Origin: JABFSM01 sp963762545
GTDB taxonomy: Bacteria; Gemmatimonadota; Gemmatimonadetes; Gemmatimonadales; GWC2-71-9
Reading direction: 5' to 3'
Assembly: GCA_963762545.1 (NCBI GenBank)
Contig: CAVXLC010000004.1
Span: 24,544-88,543 of the forward strand
DNA: 64,000 nucleotides
Notes under the pieces: model-generated
Told to the model about the DNA's origin: nothing
Database searches by the model: none
The model's input: only the letters and a program-made list of their open reading frames with translations
Shown here: positions 1-8,447 of the stretch, piece after piece
Layout of the letters: each line of letters begins with the position of its first letter
Numbering within the stretch: the first letter of the stretch is position 1
Made by a program: the position numbers and the translations under genes

Positions 1-57
1 CGGGCCACCAGCGAATCGCCCCGGACCGATCATGGCACCGATCCTGGAACGCGGTGG

Positions 58-87
58 TTGTGCGGGGAGCGGGACGCGCCGTACTAT
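58..87 (+). promoter_or_regulatory. Candidate promoter of the S9 peptidase gene
   Basis: A TTGTGC hexamer (58-63) and a TACTAT hexamer (82-87) are separated by 18 bases, which fits a sigma-70 type -35/-10 pair. Transcription would start near 94 and leave a leader of about 35 bases containing a GAGGA ribosome-binding site near 115. The match to consensus is only partial. Confidence 0.35.
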
Positions 88-128
88 AGTCGGGATCATA
101 GTGTCTCGCCCCCCGAGGAACCAGACCC

Positions 129-2138
129 ATGCGACCGTCCCTGCACCGGCTGTTGCCGGCCTTCCTGACCGTGCTCCCTGCCTCCCTCCCGGCCCAGAGC
201 CAGCGCATCATCGTCGTGAGCGACCTGGCGGCGCTCAAGACCGTGGGGTTGCCTCGGCTCAGCCCCGACGGGAAGCAGGTGGCCTATTCCCTCTCGACCG
301 CCGACTCCAAGAAGGACCGGAACACCACCCGCATCTGGATGTCTCAGATGGCGGGGGGGCCGGCAATCCCGATGACCGGCGCCGGCCAGCCGGGCTCGAA
401 CCCCCGATGGAGCCCCGACGGGAAGTACCTCGCATTCACCGGCGCGCGAAACGGGGGAGAAGCCCAGGTCTGGACCCTCAACCGCCTGGGCGGCGAGGCG
501 GAACAGCTCACGTCGGTCAAGCAGGGAGTCGATGACTTCGAATGGTCCCCCGACGGATCCCGCGTGCTGCTGATGGTGCGGGATCCCAAGCCCGAGCGCC
601 CCAAGGGCGACAGCGCCAATCCGGAGACGCCGGAGCCGGTGGTGGTGGACCGGCTCCAGTTCAAACGCGATGTGACCGGCTATCTCGACCGCCGCCGGAC
701 CCACCTGTACGTCTTCGACGTCATGACGAGGAAGCTCACCCAGATAACCTCGGGAGACTTCGACGATTCGGACCCGGCCTGGTCGCCCGACGGCACGCTG
801 GTGGCCTTCGTCAGCAACCGCACCGAGGAGCCCGACAACAACCGGAACTCCGACATCTGGGTCGTCGGGGCGGACAACACCGACCAGGGCCGGACGCTCC
901 GGCGCGTGACCACGAACCCGGGATCGGACGAGTCGCCGGCCTGGAGCCCGGACGGCCGGAGCCTCGCGTACCTCACCACGATCGACGTCCCGGCGATGTG
1001 GTACGCCACCCGGCACCTCGCGGTGATTCCGTCGGCGGGCGGCACTCCCGTCCTGCCGACCAGGTCCCTGGACCGCAACGTGTCGTCGCCCCGCTACTCA
1101 CCCGACGGGAAGGAGATCTACTTCATCCTGGAGGACGGCGGCGCGTCCCATCTGGCGAGGATTCCCTCCGGCGGTGGTCCGGTGACGCGGGTGGTCGGCG
1201 GACTCCGGAGCGTGGGCGCGTACGACATCGCGCCCGACGGCCGGATCGTGGTCCGCGTCGCGGAGACCGGCTTTCCCGGTGAATTGTTCACGCTGACGTC
1301 GGCGACGGCCCCGGCGCGGCTCACCCATGCCAACGACTCGCTCCTGGCGACGCTGCGGCTCGCCCAGGTCGAGAACATCCACTTCAAGAGCCGGGACGGG
1401 ACCGACATCGAGGGGTTCCTCTACTACCCGGTCGGCTATGACCGGTCGCTCCGGTATCCGACTCTGCTGCGGATCCACGGAGGACCGGTCTCCCAGTTCG
1501 AGGCGGCCTTCAATTTCGAGGCCCAGCTCCTCGCCGCCAACGGCTACGCGGTGGTGACGGTCAACCCGCGGGGATCGTCGGGATACGGCCAGGCGTTTTC
1601 GCAGGCCATCTTCGCCGACTGGGGTCACAAGGATTTCGAGGACGTGATGGCGGGCGTGGATTACGCCATCGCGCAGGGAGTCGCCGACTCCACCCGGCTC
1701 GGCGTGGGAGGCTGGTCCTACGGCGGCATCCTGACCAACTACGTTATTACCAAGAGCACCCGGTTCAAGGGGGCCATCAGCGGGGCCAGCGAGGCACTGA
1801 TCGTGGGCAACTACGGACACGACCACTATCAGCGCGAGTACGAAGAAGAGCTGGGCCTGCCCTGGCAGAACCGCGCCGCCTACGAGCGGCTTTCCAGCTT
1901 CAACGACGTCGAGAAGATCGTCACGCCGACCCTCTGGATCGGCGGCGCGGAGGACTGGAATGTGCCGATCCTCAATTCGGAGCAGATGTATCAGGCGATG
2001 CGGCGGCTGGGCCGGCAGACCCAGCTGGTGGTGTATCCGGGCGAGCACCACGGCATCGCGCGGCTCAGCTTTCAGCGCGACCGGCTGGAGCGCTATCTGG
2101 CCTGGTACGGCAAATACGTGAAGGGCGCGACGCCCTAG
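129..2138 (+). CDS. Secreted S9 family peptidase (prolyl oligopeptidase / acylaminoacyl-peptidase type)
   Basis: This 669-residue protein is probably an exported serine peptidase that cleaves short peptides. A signal peptide covers roughly residues 1-23 and ends near Pro-Ala-Gln. The N-terminal half is a WD40/TolB-like beta-propeller with repeated SPDG motifs (for example WSPDG). The C-terminal alpha/beta hydrolase domain begins near residue 420. It carries the nucleophile motif GWSYGG (Ser530), a likely acid Asp609 in GAEDWN and a His near 641 in GEHHG, so the catalytic triad appears complete. The start is supported by the signal peptide and by GAGGA about 10 bases upstream. The gene is monocistronic and its stop overlaps the convergent histidine kinase gene by 4 bases. 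The exact substrate cannot be read from sequence. Confidence 0.92.
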   Translation: MRPSLHRLLPAFLTVLPASLPAQSQRIIVVSDLAALKTVGLPRLSPDGKQVAYSLSTADSKKDRNTTRIWMSQMAGGPAIPMTGAGQPGSNPRWSPDGKYLAFTGARNGGEAQVWTLNRLGGEAEQLTSVKQGVDDFEWSPDGSRVLLMVRDPKPERPKGDSANPETPEPVVVDRLQFKRDVTGYLDRRRTHLYVFDVMTRKLTQITSGDFDDSDPAWSPDGTLVAFVSNRTEEPDNNRNSDIWVVGADNTDQGRTLRRVTTNPGSDESPAWSPDGRSLAYLTTIDVPAMWYATRHLAVIPSAGGTPVLPTRSLDRNVSSPRYSPDGKEIYFILEDGGASHLARIPSGGGPVTRVVGGLRSVGAYDIAPDGRIVVRVAETGFPGELFTLTSATAPARLTHANDSLLATLRLAQVENIHFKSRDGTDIEGFLYYPVGYDRSLRYPTLLRIHGGPVSQFEAAFNFEAQLLAANGYAVVTVNPRGSSGYGQAFSQAIFADWGHKDFEDVMAGVDYAIAQGVADSTRLGVGGWSYGGILTNYVITKSTRFKGAISGASEALIVGNYGHDHYQREYEEELGLPWQNRAAYERLSSFNDVEKIVTPTLWIGGAEDWNVPILNSEQMYQAMRRLGRQTQLVVYPGEHHGIARLSFQRDRLERYLAWYGKYVKGATP

Positions 2139-3520
2139 GATCCCGGCAGAATCATGCGGAACGAGGCGCCGGGGTTGTTACCGACGTAGTCCAGCACCCC
2201 GCCGTGCGAAAGGGCCACCGCTCGGGCGATGGGGAGGCCCAGCCCGGATTCCTCCGACGCGGAGCGGGGCCGGTTGGAACGGTAGAACCGCTGGAATACG
2301 CCGGAAATCTCGTCCTGCTTGAGCCCGGGGCCGCTGTCGGTCACTTCGATGCAGTGCTGGTCGGCGTCGGTGAGCCGGACCCGGACGGTGCTGCCCCGCG
2401 GCGAGGCCATGATGCCGTGCTCGAGCAGGCACTCGACGGCGCGCAGCAGGAGATCGCCGTCGCCGCTGACCACGCCGGCCGTGCCCGCCAGGTCGAGCAT
2501 CACGCCCCGCCCGGTGGCCAGGGCGGTCTTTCTCCCCACCGCGCGGTTCGCCACCTCGTCGAGATCCACCGGCACCCGCTTCCCCCCCACGACGCCGCCC
2601 TCGACCCGGGTGAGCGTCAGCATGTCGTCGGCGAGGCGGGCCAGCCGCAGCACCTCGTCGAGGCAGCGCCGGAGCACCTCCTCATACTCGGGCAGGGTGC
2701 GCGGGCGGGAGAGCGCCAGCTCCAGCTCGCCCCGAAGCACCGTGAGCGGCGCCCGCAGCTCGTGGCTCGCGTCCGAGGTGAACCGACGGGTGCCGGTGAC
2801 GGCCCGCTCGATCCGCTCGAGCAGCGCATTGAAAGCCACCGCCATCCGGTTGAACTCGATCAGGTTGACGGAGGCGTTCACCCGGCGGCCCAGCTCGTTG
2901 ACGCCGATCCCCTCCGCTTCCGAGGTGATCGCCAGCGCCGGCTCCAGCGCCCGGCCGGCGATCTGCCACGCGATGACCCAGGCGATCCCGGTGCACGCGA
3001 GCCCGACGACCGCCATGCGCTTGGCAAACCAGATCAGCGTCTGCCGCATCGGCTCCTGAGACACCGCCACCTGAAGCACCAGATCCCGGTGCGGCGGGGT
3101 GAGCCTCGACATGGGGTAGATGATGGTACGGATGGTCTCCCCGCCCCACGGGACGCTGGCCCGCCCGATCGCCCCCCGTCGGGCGTCCTCGAACGCCCGC
3201 GCCGGTACCGGCAGCGTTCCCGACAGATTGGTGCTCCGTACGCCGGGGGTGCCGTCCAGGGTGATCGTCTGCGCCCAGGGAAAGAGCGGCCCGCCCCCTT
3301 CCCGGTCGGCGGGGGCCAGCTCCTGGGCCGGAAACCGGAAGGGGCCGCCGGCGGTCACTCCGGCCTCGGCCTGGATCTCGGCACTCTGAATCAGCGACGC
3401 GTCGACGGACGAGAGCAGGTTGGCGCGGAGCAGGAAGATGGCGACGACCAGCAAGACGATCGCCAGCACCAGCGCCTGGACCGTTACCCGAAGCGCCAGC
3501 GCGGAGCGGAACGACTTCAT
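2135..3520 (-). CDS. Two-component sensor histidine kinase with a degenerate N box
   Basis: This is a 461-residue membrane sensor kinase of the OmpR-partner class. Transmembrane segments lie at about 11-32 and 167-188 and flank a periplasmic sensor region of about 135 residues. A HAMP-like linker follows, then the H box SHELRAPL with phospho-acceptor His253. The ATPase domain keeps the DSGPG motif and the GLGL G2 box. The N box, however, reads ECLLEHG, placing His368 where the Mg-ATP-binding Asn is normally found. The response regulator gene lies 7 bases upstream, in the order regulator then kinase. Kinase activity may therefore be reduced or unusual; phosphatase or regulator-binding roles remain possible. 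Confidence 0.9.
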   Translation of the reverse strand: MKSFRSALALRVTVQALVLAIVLLVVAIFLLRANLLSSVDASLIQSAEIQAEAGVTAGGPFRFPAQELAPADREGGGPLFPWAQTITLDGTPGVRSTNLSGTLPVPARAFEDARRGAIGRASVPWGGETIRTIIYPMSRLTPPHRDLVLQVAVSQEPMRQTLIWFAKRMAVVGLACTGIAWVIAWQIAGRALEPALAITSEAEGIGVNELGRRVNASVNLIEFNRMAVAFNALLERIERAVTGTRRFTSDASHELRAPLTVLRGELELALSRPRTLPEYEEVLRRCLDEVLRLARLADDMLTLTRVEGGVVGGKRVPVDLDEVANRAVGRKTALATGRGVMLDLAGTAGVVSGDGDLLLRAVECLLEHGIMASPRGSTVRVRLTDADQHCIEVTDSGPGLKQDEISGVFQRFYRSNRPRSASEESGLGLPIARAVALSHGGVLDYVGNNPGASFRMILPGS

Positions 3521-3527
3521 ACGGTGC

Positions 3528-4211
3528 TCAGGCGGGATCTGACCGAAGCGTATACCCCACGCCGCGGACGGTGTGAATCAGCCGCGGCTCTCCGGCGCGC
3601 TCGAGAGCGCTTCGCAGAGTGGAAATATGAGCGTCCACCAGATTGGATTCGGGATCGAACGTCAGATTCCAGACTTCCCGCAGCAGCTCCGAGCGGCTCA
3701 CCGCGCGGCCCGCATGGAGCATCAAATATTCGAGCAGGCGGAACTGTCTCGGGGCGAGCGGAATGGTCCGGTCACCCCGTCGGACGCTCCGGCGGAGGCG
3801 GTCCAGCTCGAGCGAGCCGGCTTGCAGCACGCCTTTCACCCCCGGTGCACCTTGCCGCCGAGTGAGCGCGCGCACCCGGGCCAGGAGCTCGACCAGCGCG
3901 AAGGGCTTGACCAGATAGTCGTCGGCGCCGGCATCGAGCCCCACCGCCACATCCTGCGGGGAGTCGCGGCCGGTGAGAATCAGGATGGGCGCCACGACCC
4001 CTTCCTGCCGGAGAATGGTACAGACCTGGATTCCGTCGGGCTCCGGGATCTGGATATCGAGCACGATGAGATCGTGCGGTGGCTTGCTTCTTCCCTTGGC
4101 GAGGGCAGTATTCCCGTCGAGAGCGACATCCACGGTGTGCCCGTCTTCCTCCAGGCTCTGCTGGAGAAACTTCACCGTCCGCTCATCGTCTTCAACAACC
4201 AGTATGTGCAC
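3528..4211 (-). CDS. OmpR/PhoB-family response regulator
   Basis: This 227-residue DNA-binding regulator has an N-terminal receiver domain with acidic residues EDD at 7-9, phospho-acceptor Asp52 in VLDIQ, Thr80 and Lys102 in VKPF. The C-terminal winged-helix domain ends in HTVRGVGY, typical of OmpR/PhoB. The start codon is GTG, chosen because AGGAGG sits 7 bases upstream. It is the first gene of an operon with the histidine kinase at 2135-3520 and is presumably phosphorylated by it. An AT-rich region at 4254-4297 separates it from the divergent aminotransferase gene and probably holds its promoter. Confidence 0.93.
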   Translation of the reverse strand: MHILVVEDDERTVKFLQQSLEEDGHTVDVALDGNTALAKGRSKPPHDLIVLDIQIPEPDGIQVCTILRQEGVVAPILILTGRDSPQDVAVGLDAGADDYLVKPFALVELLARVRALTRRQGAPGVKGVLQAGSLELDRLRRSVRRGDRTIPLAPRQFRLLEYLMLHAGRAVSRSELLREVWNLTFDPESNLVDAHISTLRSALERAGEPRLIHTVRGVGYTLRSDPA

Positions 4212-4282
4212 GGGCTTCCTCCTAAGACGGGACCCGGAACGACAGTCCGTGGCTCAAAGTTACACAATATTAAATTCCTCGC

Positions 4283-4288
4283 TACCTT
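4283..4288 (+). promoter_or_regulatory. TANNNT -10 element, predicted leaderless start of the aminotransferase gene
   Basis: TACCTT ends 8 bases before the ATG at 4297, and no Shine-Dalgarno sequence is visible in the preceding 20 bases. The surrounding stretch 4254-4297 is unusually AT-rich for this genome. Transcription from this hexamer would begin at or next to the start codon. This is an inference from spacing that recurs elsewhere in the window. Confidence 0.45.
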
Positions 4289-4296
4289 AATCTATT

Positions 4297-5625
4297 ATGA
4301 CCATCGCCCCCACCCGCCTCCTCGATTTCGGTGATCAGCGCGCCCTCGATGCGTCGTTATCGGTCATGGCCCGGGAGCTTCGCGGGTCTCTGATCCTGGG
4401 CATCGCCGCGGATGTCCGCGCGCTCGCGGCCACCGGGCGGCCACTCTGCAATTTGACCGTCGGAGACTTCGATCCGCGGCAGTTCCCTGTCCCGGCCGCC
4501 CTCAAGACGCTGGTCATCGAGGCCCTGGAGCACGGGGAAACCAACTATCCCCCCTCCGACGGACTCCCCGCCCTCCGCCAGGCGGTGGTGGAGTTTGTGG
4601 CCCGGGAGCACGGCGTGACGACGGGGGTCCAGTCGGTGATCATCACGGCGGGTGGACGCCCGGCGATCTACGCGGTCTTCCGCTGCCTGCTGGATCCGGG
4701 AGACGTGGTGGTCTATCCGGTGCCGAGCTGGAACAACGACTACTACGCCGGCATGGTCGGCGCGCGGGCCATCCCGGTCCGGACCAGCGCGGAGGAAGAC
4801 TTCCAGCCCACGCTGGCACTTCTGGCTCCTCATCTCGAAGCGGCCACCCTGCTCTGCCTCTGCTCGCCGGCCAATCCGACCGGCACGATTCTCTCTCCCG
4901 ACGCGCTGCGCGACATCATGGAAGCCGTCGTCGAGGAGAACGCTCGGCGGTCCCGGGCCGGCCGCCGCCCACTGTTCGTGCTGCATGACCTGATGTACGG
5001 CTCCCTGGTCTTCAGGGGGGCGGCCCATGCCCATCCGCTGGCGCTGGTTCCGGCGGCCGCGCCCTGGGTGATCACCGTCGACGGCATCTCCAAGGCCTTC
5101 GCCGCCACGGGCCTTCGCGTGGGCTGGGCCATCGGAGCGCCGGCGGTGATTGCCCGAATGAAGGACTTCCTGGGGCATGTGGGCGCCTGGGCGCCCCGCC
5201 CCGAGCAGGCCGCCACCGCGCAGTTCCTGGCTGATGAGCCCGCGATCGCGGCCTACCGGGCCGAGATGGATCGGGCGCTCACCGCGCGACTCGATGCCCT
5301 TTCCGACGGGTTCATGGCGCTGCGCCGGGCCGGCCACCCGGTGAACTGTATCCGGCCTCAGGGAGCCATCTACCTCTCCCTGCAGCTGGATCTGGTGGGT
5401 CGCCGCGTGAACGGAGTGCCCCTCACCACGAACGAAGCCATCCGAAGGCTGCTGCTGGAGCGGGCGGGGATCGCCGTCGTGCCGTTCGACGCCTTCGGCC
5501 TTTCCGAACAGACCGGCTGGTTCCGCCTTTCGGCCGGCGCGGTGTCGGTCCGGGAGATCGCCGAGGGTCTGGAACGGGTGAAGACCATGTTGGAGGGAAT
5601 CGAACACAAGCAGTCAAGCGACTAG
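4297..5625 (+). CDS. Class I/II pyridoxal-phosphate aminotransferase
   Basis: This 442-residue protein is a fold-type I PLP enzyme related to aspartate aminotransferases. The family features are the small-domain segment with NYPPSDGLPALR, the SPANPTG motif that contacts the substrate carboxylate, and the Schiff-base lysine Lys266 in DGISKAF. The downstream GLRVGW motif is also typical. It is longer than usual at the N terminus by about 25 residues, because residues 1-40 precede the usual substrate-binding start. The amino donor and acceptor cannot be assigned. It overlaps the convergent galE gene by 4 bases. Its start lacks a ribosome-binding site and probably initiates on a leaderless mRNA. 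Confidence 0.9.
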   Translation: MTIAPTRLLDFGDQRALDASLSVMARELRGSLILGIAADVRALAATGRPLCNLTVGDFDPRQFPVPAALKTLVIEALEHGETNYPPSDGLPALRQAVVEFVAREHGVTTGVQSVIITAGGRPAIYAVFRCLLDPGDVVVYPVPSWNNDYYAGMVGARAIPVRTSAEEDFQPTLALLAPHLEAATLLCLCSPANPTGTILSPDALRDIMEAVVEENARRSRAGRRPLFVLHDLMYGSLVFRGAAHAHPLALVPAAAPWVITVDGISKAFAATGLRVGWAIGAPAVIARMKDFLGHVGAWAPRPEQAATAQFLADEPAIAAYRAEMDRALTARLDALSDGFMALRRAGHPVNCIRPQGAIYLSLQLDLVGRRVNGVPLTTNEAIRRLLLERAGIAVVPFDAFGLSEQTGWFRLSAGAVSVREIAEGLERVKTMLEGIEHKQSSD

Positions 5626-6644
5626 TCCCGCGCGGGCCCATACCCCTCCGGATTTCGGGTCTGCCACGTCCAGGCGTCGGCACACATCTCATCGAGTCCC
5701 CGCTTGGCCACCCAGCCCAGCTCGATTCGGGCCCGGCTCGGATCGGCCCACGCTTCGGCCACGTCGCCGGCGCGGCGCGGCGCGATGCGATACGGAATGG
5801 AGCGCCCGATGGTGCGCTCGAACGCATGCAGGATTTCCAACACGCTGTATCCCTTGCCGGTCCCCAGGTTGCAGGTCACCAGCCCGGGATGCCGCGCCAG
5901 CTTGTCCAGTGCCGCCAGGTGACCCTGGGCCAGATCGGTGACATGGATGTAGTCGCGTACCCCGGTCCCGTCGCGGGTCGGGTAGTCGTTCCCGTAGACG
6001 CTGAGCGCATCGAGCTTCCCGACCGCCACCTGGGTGATGTAGGGCACCAGGTTGCTGGGGACTCCGTTGGGATCTTCACCGATGGTTCCGCTGGGGTCCG
6101 CGCCCGCGGGATTGAAGTATCGCAGCAGTGCGATGTCCCAGGATGGGTCGGCCCGGTGCACGTCGGACAGCATCCGCTCGATGGTGAGCTTGGTCATGCC
6201 ATAGGGATTGACCGCGGAGGTCGGGAAGTCCTCGCGGATGGGCACCGAGGCGGGGTCGCCGTAGACGGTGCAGGACGACGAGAAGACCATCGTCTTTACC
6301 CCGTGCCGGATCATCGCCTCGAGCAGCCGCACCGTCCCCACGACGTTGTTGTCCCAGTAGAGCAGCGGTTGTGCGACCGATTCTCCCACCGCCTTGAGTC
6401 CCGCGAAGTGCATCACCGAATCGATGCGATGGGCGGCGAAGATCCGCTCCAGGGCGGTGGCATCCCGCAAATCGGCCCGATGGAACGTGAGGTCGCGCCC
6501 GGCGAGAACCCGAACGCGGCGGAGCGATTCTTCACTGCTGTTGCAGAGGTTGTCCAGCACGACGATCTCGCGCCCGGCCCGGAGCAGCTCCAGGCAGGCG
6601 TGACTTCCGATGTATCCGGCCCCGCCGGTGACCAGGATGCCCAC
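5622..6644 (-). CDS. galE: UDP-glucose 4-epimerase
   Basis: This 340-residue enzyme interconverts UDP-glucose and UDP-galactose in the cytoplasm, supplying galactose units for surface polysaccharide. The NAD-binding motif GGAGYIGS lies at residues 7-14. The catalytic Tyr148 and Lys152 form YGMTK, and the conserved serines are in SSSCTVYGD (about 122-130). The length matches the extended SDR GalE family. The start codon is GTG with no clear ribosome-binding site. It lies 3 bases after the stop of a 13-codon leader frame (6648-6689) that does have one, so translation may be coupled. It sits downstream of the tRNA cluster terminator. Confidence 0.93.
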   Translation of the reverse strand: MGILVTGGAGYIGSHACLELLRAGREIVVLDNLCNSSEESLRRVRVLAGRDLTFHRADLRDATALERIFAAHRIDSVMHFAGLKAVGESVAQPLLYWDNNVVGTVRLLEAMIRHGVKTMVFSSSCTVYGDPASVPIREDFPTSAVNPYGMTKLTIERMLSDVHRADPSWDIALLRYFNPAGADPSGTIGEDPNGVPSNLVPYITQVAVGKLDALSVYGNDYPTRDGTGVRDYIHVTDLAQGHLAALDKLARHPGLVTCNLGTGKGYSVLEILHAFERTIGRSIPYRIAPRRAGDVAEAWADPSRARIELGWVAKRGLDEMCADAWTWQTRNPEGYGPARD

Positions 6645-6647
6645 GGT

Positions 6648-6689
6648 TCAGCGCGGCGAGGCGGGCAAGGAAGGCTGCGGGCTGGTCAT
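6648..6689 (-). CDS. Putative 13-residue leader peptide upstream of galE
   Basis: An ATG at 6689 preceded by GAGGAC opens a 13-codon frame that ends in TGA at 6648-6650. The galE GTG follows one codon later in the same frame. The frame has no resemblance to a known leader. It could be a coupling device for galE, or a chance frame in a GC-rich leader. Confidence 0.25.
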   Translation of the reverse strand: MTSPQPSLPASPR

Positions 6690-6703
6690 GGTCCTCATTC
6701 CGT

Positions 6704-6738
6704 CAAAGAAAACGCGACCCGGCTCCACCGAGTCGCGT
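6704..6738 (-). terminator. Intrinsic terminator of the tRNA cluster
   Basis: Read on the reverse strand, ACGCGAC pairs with GTCGCGT (6712-6718 and 6732-6738), with a possible inner CGG/CCG pairing. It is followed by TTTTCTTT. It lies 13 bases beyond the 3' end of tRNA-Lys, so it probably ends transcription of the five-tRNA unit. Confidence 0.8.
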
Positions 6739-6750
6739 CCCTGCAAACAG

Positions 6751-6823
6751 TGCGCCGCGTAGGAATCGAACCTACAACCTAGTGATTAAGAGTCACTTGC
6801 TCTGCCAATTGAGCTAGCGGCGC
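6751..6823 (-). tRNA. tRNA-Lys(CTT)
   Basis: A 73-base cloverleaf folds on the reverse strand. The acceptor stem is GCGCCGC with GCGGCGC, and the anticodon loop CTCTTAA sits within an AGTGA/TCACT stem. The T loop is TTCGATT and the discriminator base is A. The 3' CCA is not encoded. This is the last tRNA of a His-Trp-Glu-Glu-Lys cluster. Confidence 0.95.
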
Positions 6824-6883
6824 TGGGATGGGTATCGTCGGTGTGCCGCCCAGCCCGACATCGTGTCGCGGTCCAGACCCCCA

Positions 6884-6955
6884 TGACCCCAACGGGAATC
6901 GAACCCGTATTACCACCTTGAAAGAGTGGTGTCCTGACCGTTAGACGATGGGGCC
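6884..6955 (-). tRNA. tRNA-Glu(TTC)
   Basis: A 72-base cloverleaf. The anticodon loop CTTTCAA is closed by a CCACT/GGTGG stem. The acceptor stem GGCCCCA pairs with TGGGGTC and contains one G-U pair. CCA is not encoded. Confidence 0.94.
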
Positions 6956-6972
6956 CCCTTCGGGGCTGGTCA

Positions 6973-7045
6973 TAGCGCTAACGGGATTCGAACCCGTGTA
7001 CCAGCCTTGAGAGGGCTGTGTCCTAGGCCACTAGACGATAGCGCC
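6973..7045 (-). tRNA. tRNA-Glu(CTC)
   Basis: A 73-base cloverleaf with anticodon loop CTCTCAA in a CAGCC/GGCTG stem. The acceptor stem GGCGCTA pairs with TAGCGCT, with a terminal G-U pair. It is a second Glu isoacceptor beside tRNA-Glu(TTC) and reads GAG codons directly, which fits a GC-rich genome. CCA is not encoded. Confidence 0.94.
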
Positions 7046-7055
7046 GTGCGCAGTA

Positions 7056-7128
7056 CAGGCCCGGCAGGAATCGAACCTGCAACCCCCGGTTTTGGAGACC
7101 GGTGCTCTACCAATTGAGCTACGGACCT
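7056..7128 (-). tRNA. tRNA-Trp(CCA)
   Basis: A 73-base cloverleaf with anticodon loop CTCCAAA closed by CCGGT/ACCGG. The acceptor stem AGGTCCG pairs with CGGGCCT. The discriminator base is G, as expected for tRNA-Trp. CCA is not encoded. Confidence 0.95.
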
Positions 7129-7168
7129 ATGGCATCCCGAGCGGGGCACGCTCGCCGTGCGTTACCAG

Positions 7169-7243
7169 GGTGGCTGACGGGACTTGAACCCGCAACCTCC
7201 GGAGCCACAGTCCGGCGCTCTAACCGATTGAGCTACAACCACC
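7169..7243 (-). tRNA. tRNA-His(GTG)
   Basis: The anticodon loop CTGTGGC sits in a CCGGA/TCCGG stem. An extra 5' G faces a C at position 73, the G-1:C73 pair characteristic of tRNA-His. The acceptor stem GTGGTTG pairs with CAGCCAC. It is the first tRNA of the reverse-strand cluster. CCA is not encoded. Confidence 0.95.
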
Positions 7244-7306
7244 ATGCGGTTGTTTCGTCCCGCCGTGCTGCAAGCCGCGTATGATAGTGCAGCGACAGCG
7301 TTTCGG

Positions 7307-8173
7307 TCAAGGCGAAGGGTCCGGCCAGAGGGCTCGAGCCACGGTCGCTCCCAGCACCAGGGTCCCCCCGGCAATGGCCGCCATTCCCGGCACCTCTCCG
7401 TGCACCAGCCAGGTCCAGATCGGGTTGAGCGCGGGCTCGATCAGGAGCAGCACGGACACCTCGAGCGCCGGCAGCCGGGCCACCCCTTTTGCCACGAAGT
7501 AGTAGGCCAGGCCGATCTGGAACACCCCCAGGTAGAGCAGCGTGGCCCAGTCTCCCGAGCTGTGGGAGCCCAGCGGAAGGGCCATCGGCAGCGCGGCGAC
7601 GCACGCCAGGAAGTTCCCCATGGCGGCGGCGGTGAGCGAAGTGGCGCCATGCACCGCCCCCTCCCGTCCCAGCCAGCGGAATCCGATCACCGCGAAGGCG
7701 AACGTGATCCCGGACGCCATGGCCAGGAGGTTTCCGGCGGCGGGGTCCGGCGCGGTGGCGCCGGCTTGCTGGTGCCCCAGGAAGAACAGCGCGAGCCCTG
7801 CGCCGACCGGTACCATGAACAGGACATCCCTGGCCGATACCGGCTCTCGGAGCAGCAGGGGACCGAGGAACAGGACGTACAGCGGACTGGCCGACTGGAT
7901 GAAAATGGCGTTGGCGCTGGTGGTGAGACGGTTGGCCAGCACAAAACAGATGCAGGTCGCGGCGTACGCGGCCCCAACCAGGAGGGGGCGCCAGCCCCAC
8001 CCTCGGCGCGCGCCTGGTACCAGCAGGAGGAGGGTGACCCCGGCAATACCCGACCTGAGGCAGGCGATCTGCCATCCGGTGAAGTGGGCCCATTTGATTG
8101 CGGCCCCGCCGGTCGAGAACAGCACTCCGGCGACGAGAAGGGCCAGGGCCGCTCGTCGATGGCGGTTCGGCAT
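7307..8173 (-). CDS. EamA-family (DMT superfamily) transporter
   Basis: This 288-residue integral membrane protein has about ten hydrophobic segments, arranged as two tandem EamA repeats of roughly 140 residues. The family holds metabolite and amino-acid exporters such as RhaT/YdcZ-like carriers; the substrate here is unknown. Features include a short basic N terminus followed by the first helix at about residues 9-27. The start codon lacks a ribosome-binding site, but TACCTT lies 6 bases upstream, so the mRNA may be leaderless. The gene ends about 60 bases before the tRNA-His gene and reads in the same direction as the tRNA cluster. Confidence 0.88.
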   Translation of the reverse strand: MPNRHRRAALALLVAGVLFSTGGAAIKWAHFTGWQIACLRSGIAGVTLLLLVPGARRGWGWRPLLVGAAYAATCICFVLANRLTTSANAIFIQSASPLYVLFLGPLLLREPVSARDVLFMVPVGAGLALFFLGHQQAGATAPDPAAGNLLAMASGITFAFAVIGFRWLGREGAVHGATSLTAAAMGNFLACVAALPMALPLGSHSSGDWATLLYLGVFQIGLAYYFVAKGVARLPALEVSVLLLIEPALNPIWTWLVHGEVPGMAAIAGGTLVLGATVARALWPDPSP

Positions 8174-8179
8174 CGGGCA

Positions 8180-8185
8180 AAGGTA
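8180..8185 (-). promoter_or_regulatory. TANNNT -10 element, predicted leaderless start of the EamA transporter gene
   Basis: On the reverse strand TACCTT is followed by 6 bases and then the ATG at 8173. There is no purine-rich ribosome-binding site in between or just upstream. Confidence 0.4.
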
Positions 8186-8331
8186 TCACGGGTCGCGGGG
8201 TCCAACCCCCATTCGGCGCGGAACTTGCCCCTTTCTCCGGCGTTCGGCTGAATTCATGACGGTTGAGCCTACCCCGCACCGGCGACCTTGCGTCCAGCCG
8301 CCCGGGTCGGCTCGTATCTCGGCGTAATACT

Positions 8332-8357
8332 GGAAGTCTTTCAAACGAAATATGTTA
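8332..8357 (+). promoter_or_regulatory. Candidate promoter of the RCC1 lipoprotein gene (possibly ECF-type)
   Basis: The 274-base gap at 8174-8447 contains an AT-rich block around 8325-8360. TATGTT (8351-8356) fits the TANNNT pattern. The same block can be read as GGAAG (8332-8336), 17 bases, then GTTA (8354-8357), which resembles ECF-sigma promoters. An ECF sigma gene lies at 12843. Nothing else is visible in the gap apart from a ribosome-binding site at 8437. Confidence 0.25.
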
Positions 8358-8447
8358 GCTCCTATCGCTTCGCCATCCCCAGGGGAACGGTCCCGCTCGG
8401 GCCTGCCCGGAGTGGGCGGTGGAAAGTCCGACATCCGGAGGACAGAT

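Noticed and set aside
2204..3865. 553-residue forward open frame opposite the kinase and regulator
   Set aside because: It is the antisense shadow of genuine reverse-strand genes with clear domains. The translation is arginine- and proline-rich without domain motifs. Similar long antisense frames at 9231-10892, 17503-18492, 18790-20556, 25802-28132 and 58822-61389 were rejected for the same reason.
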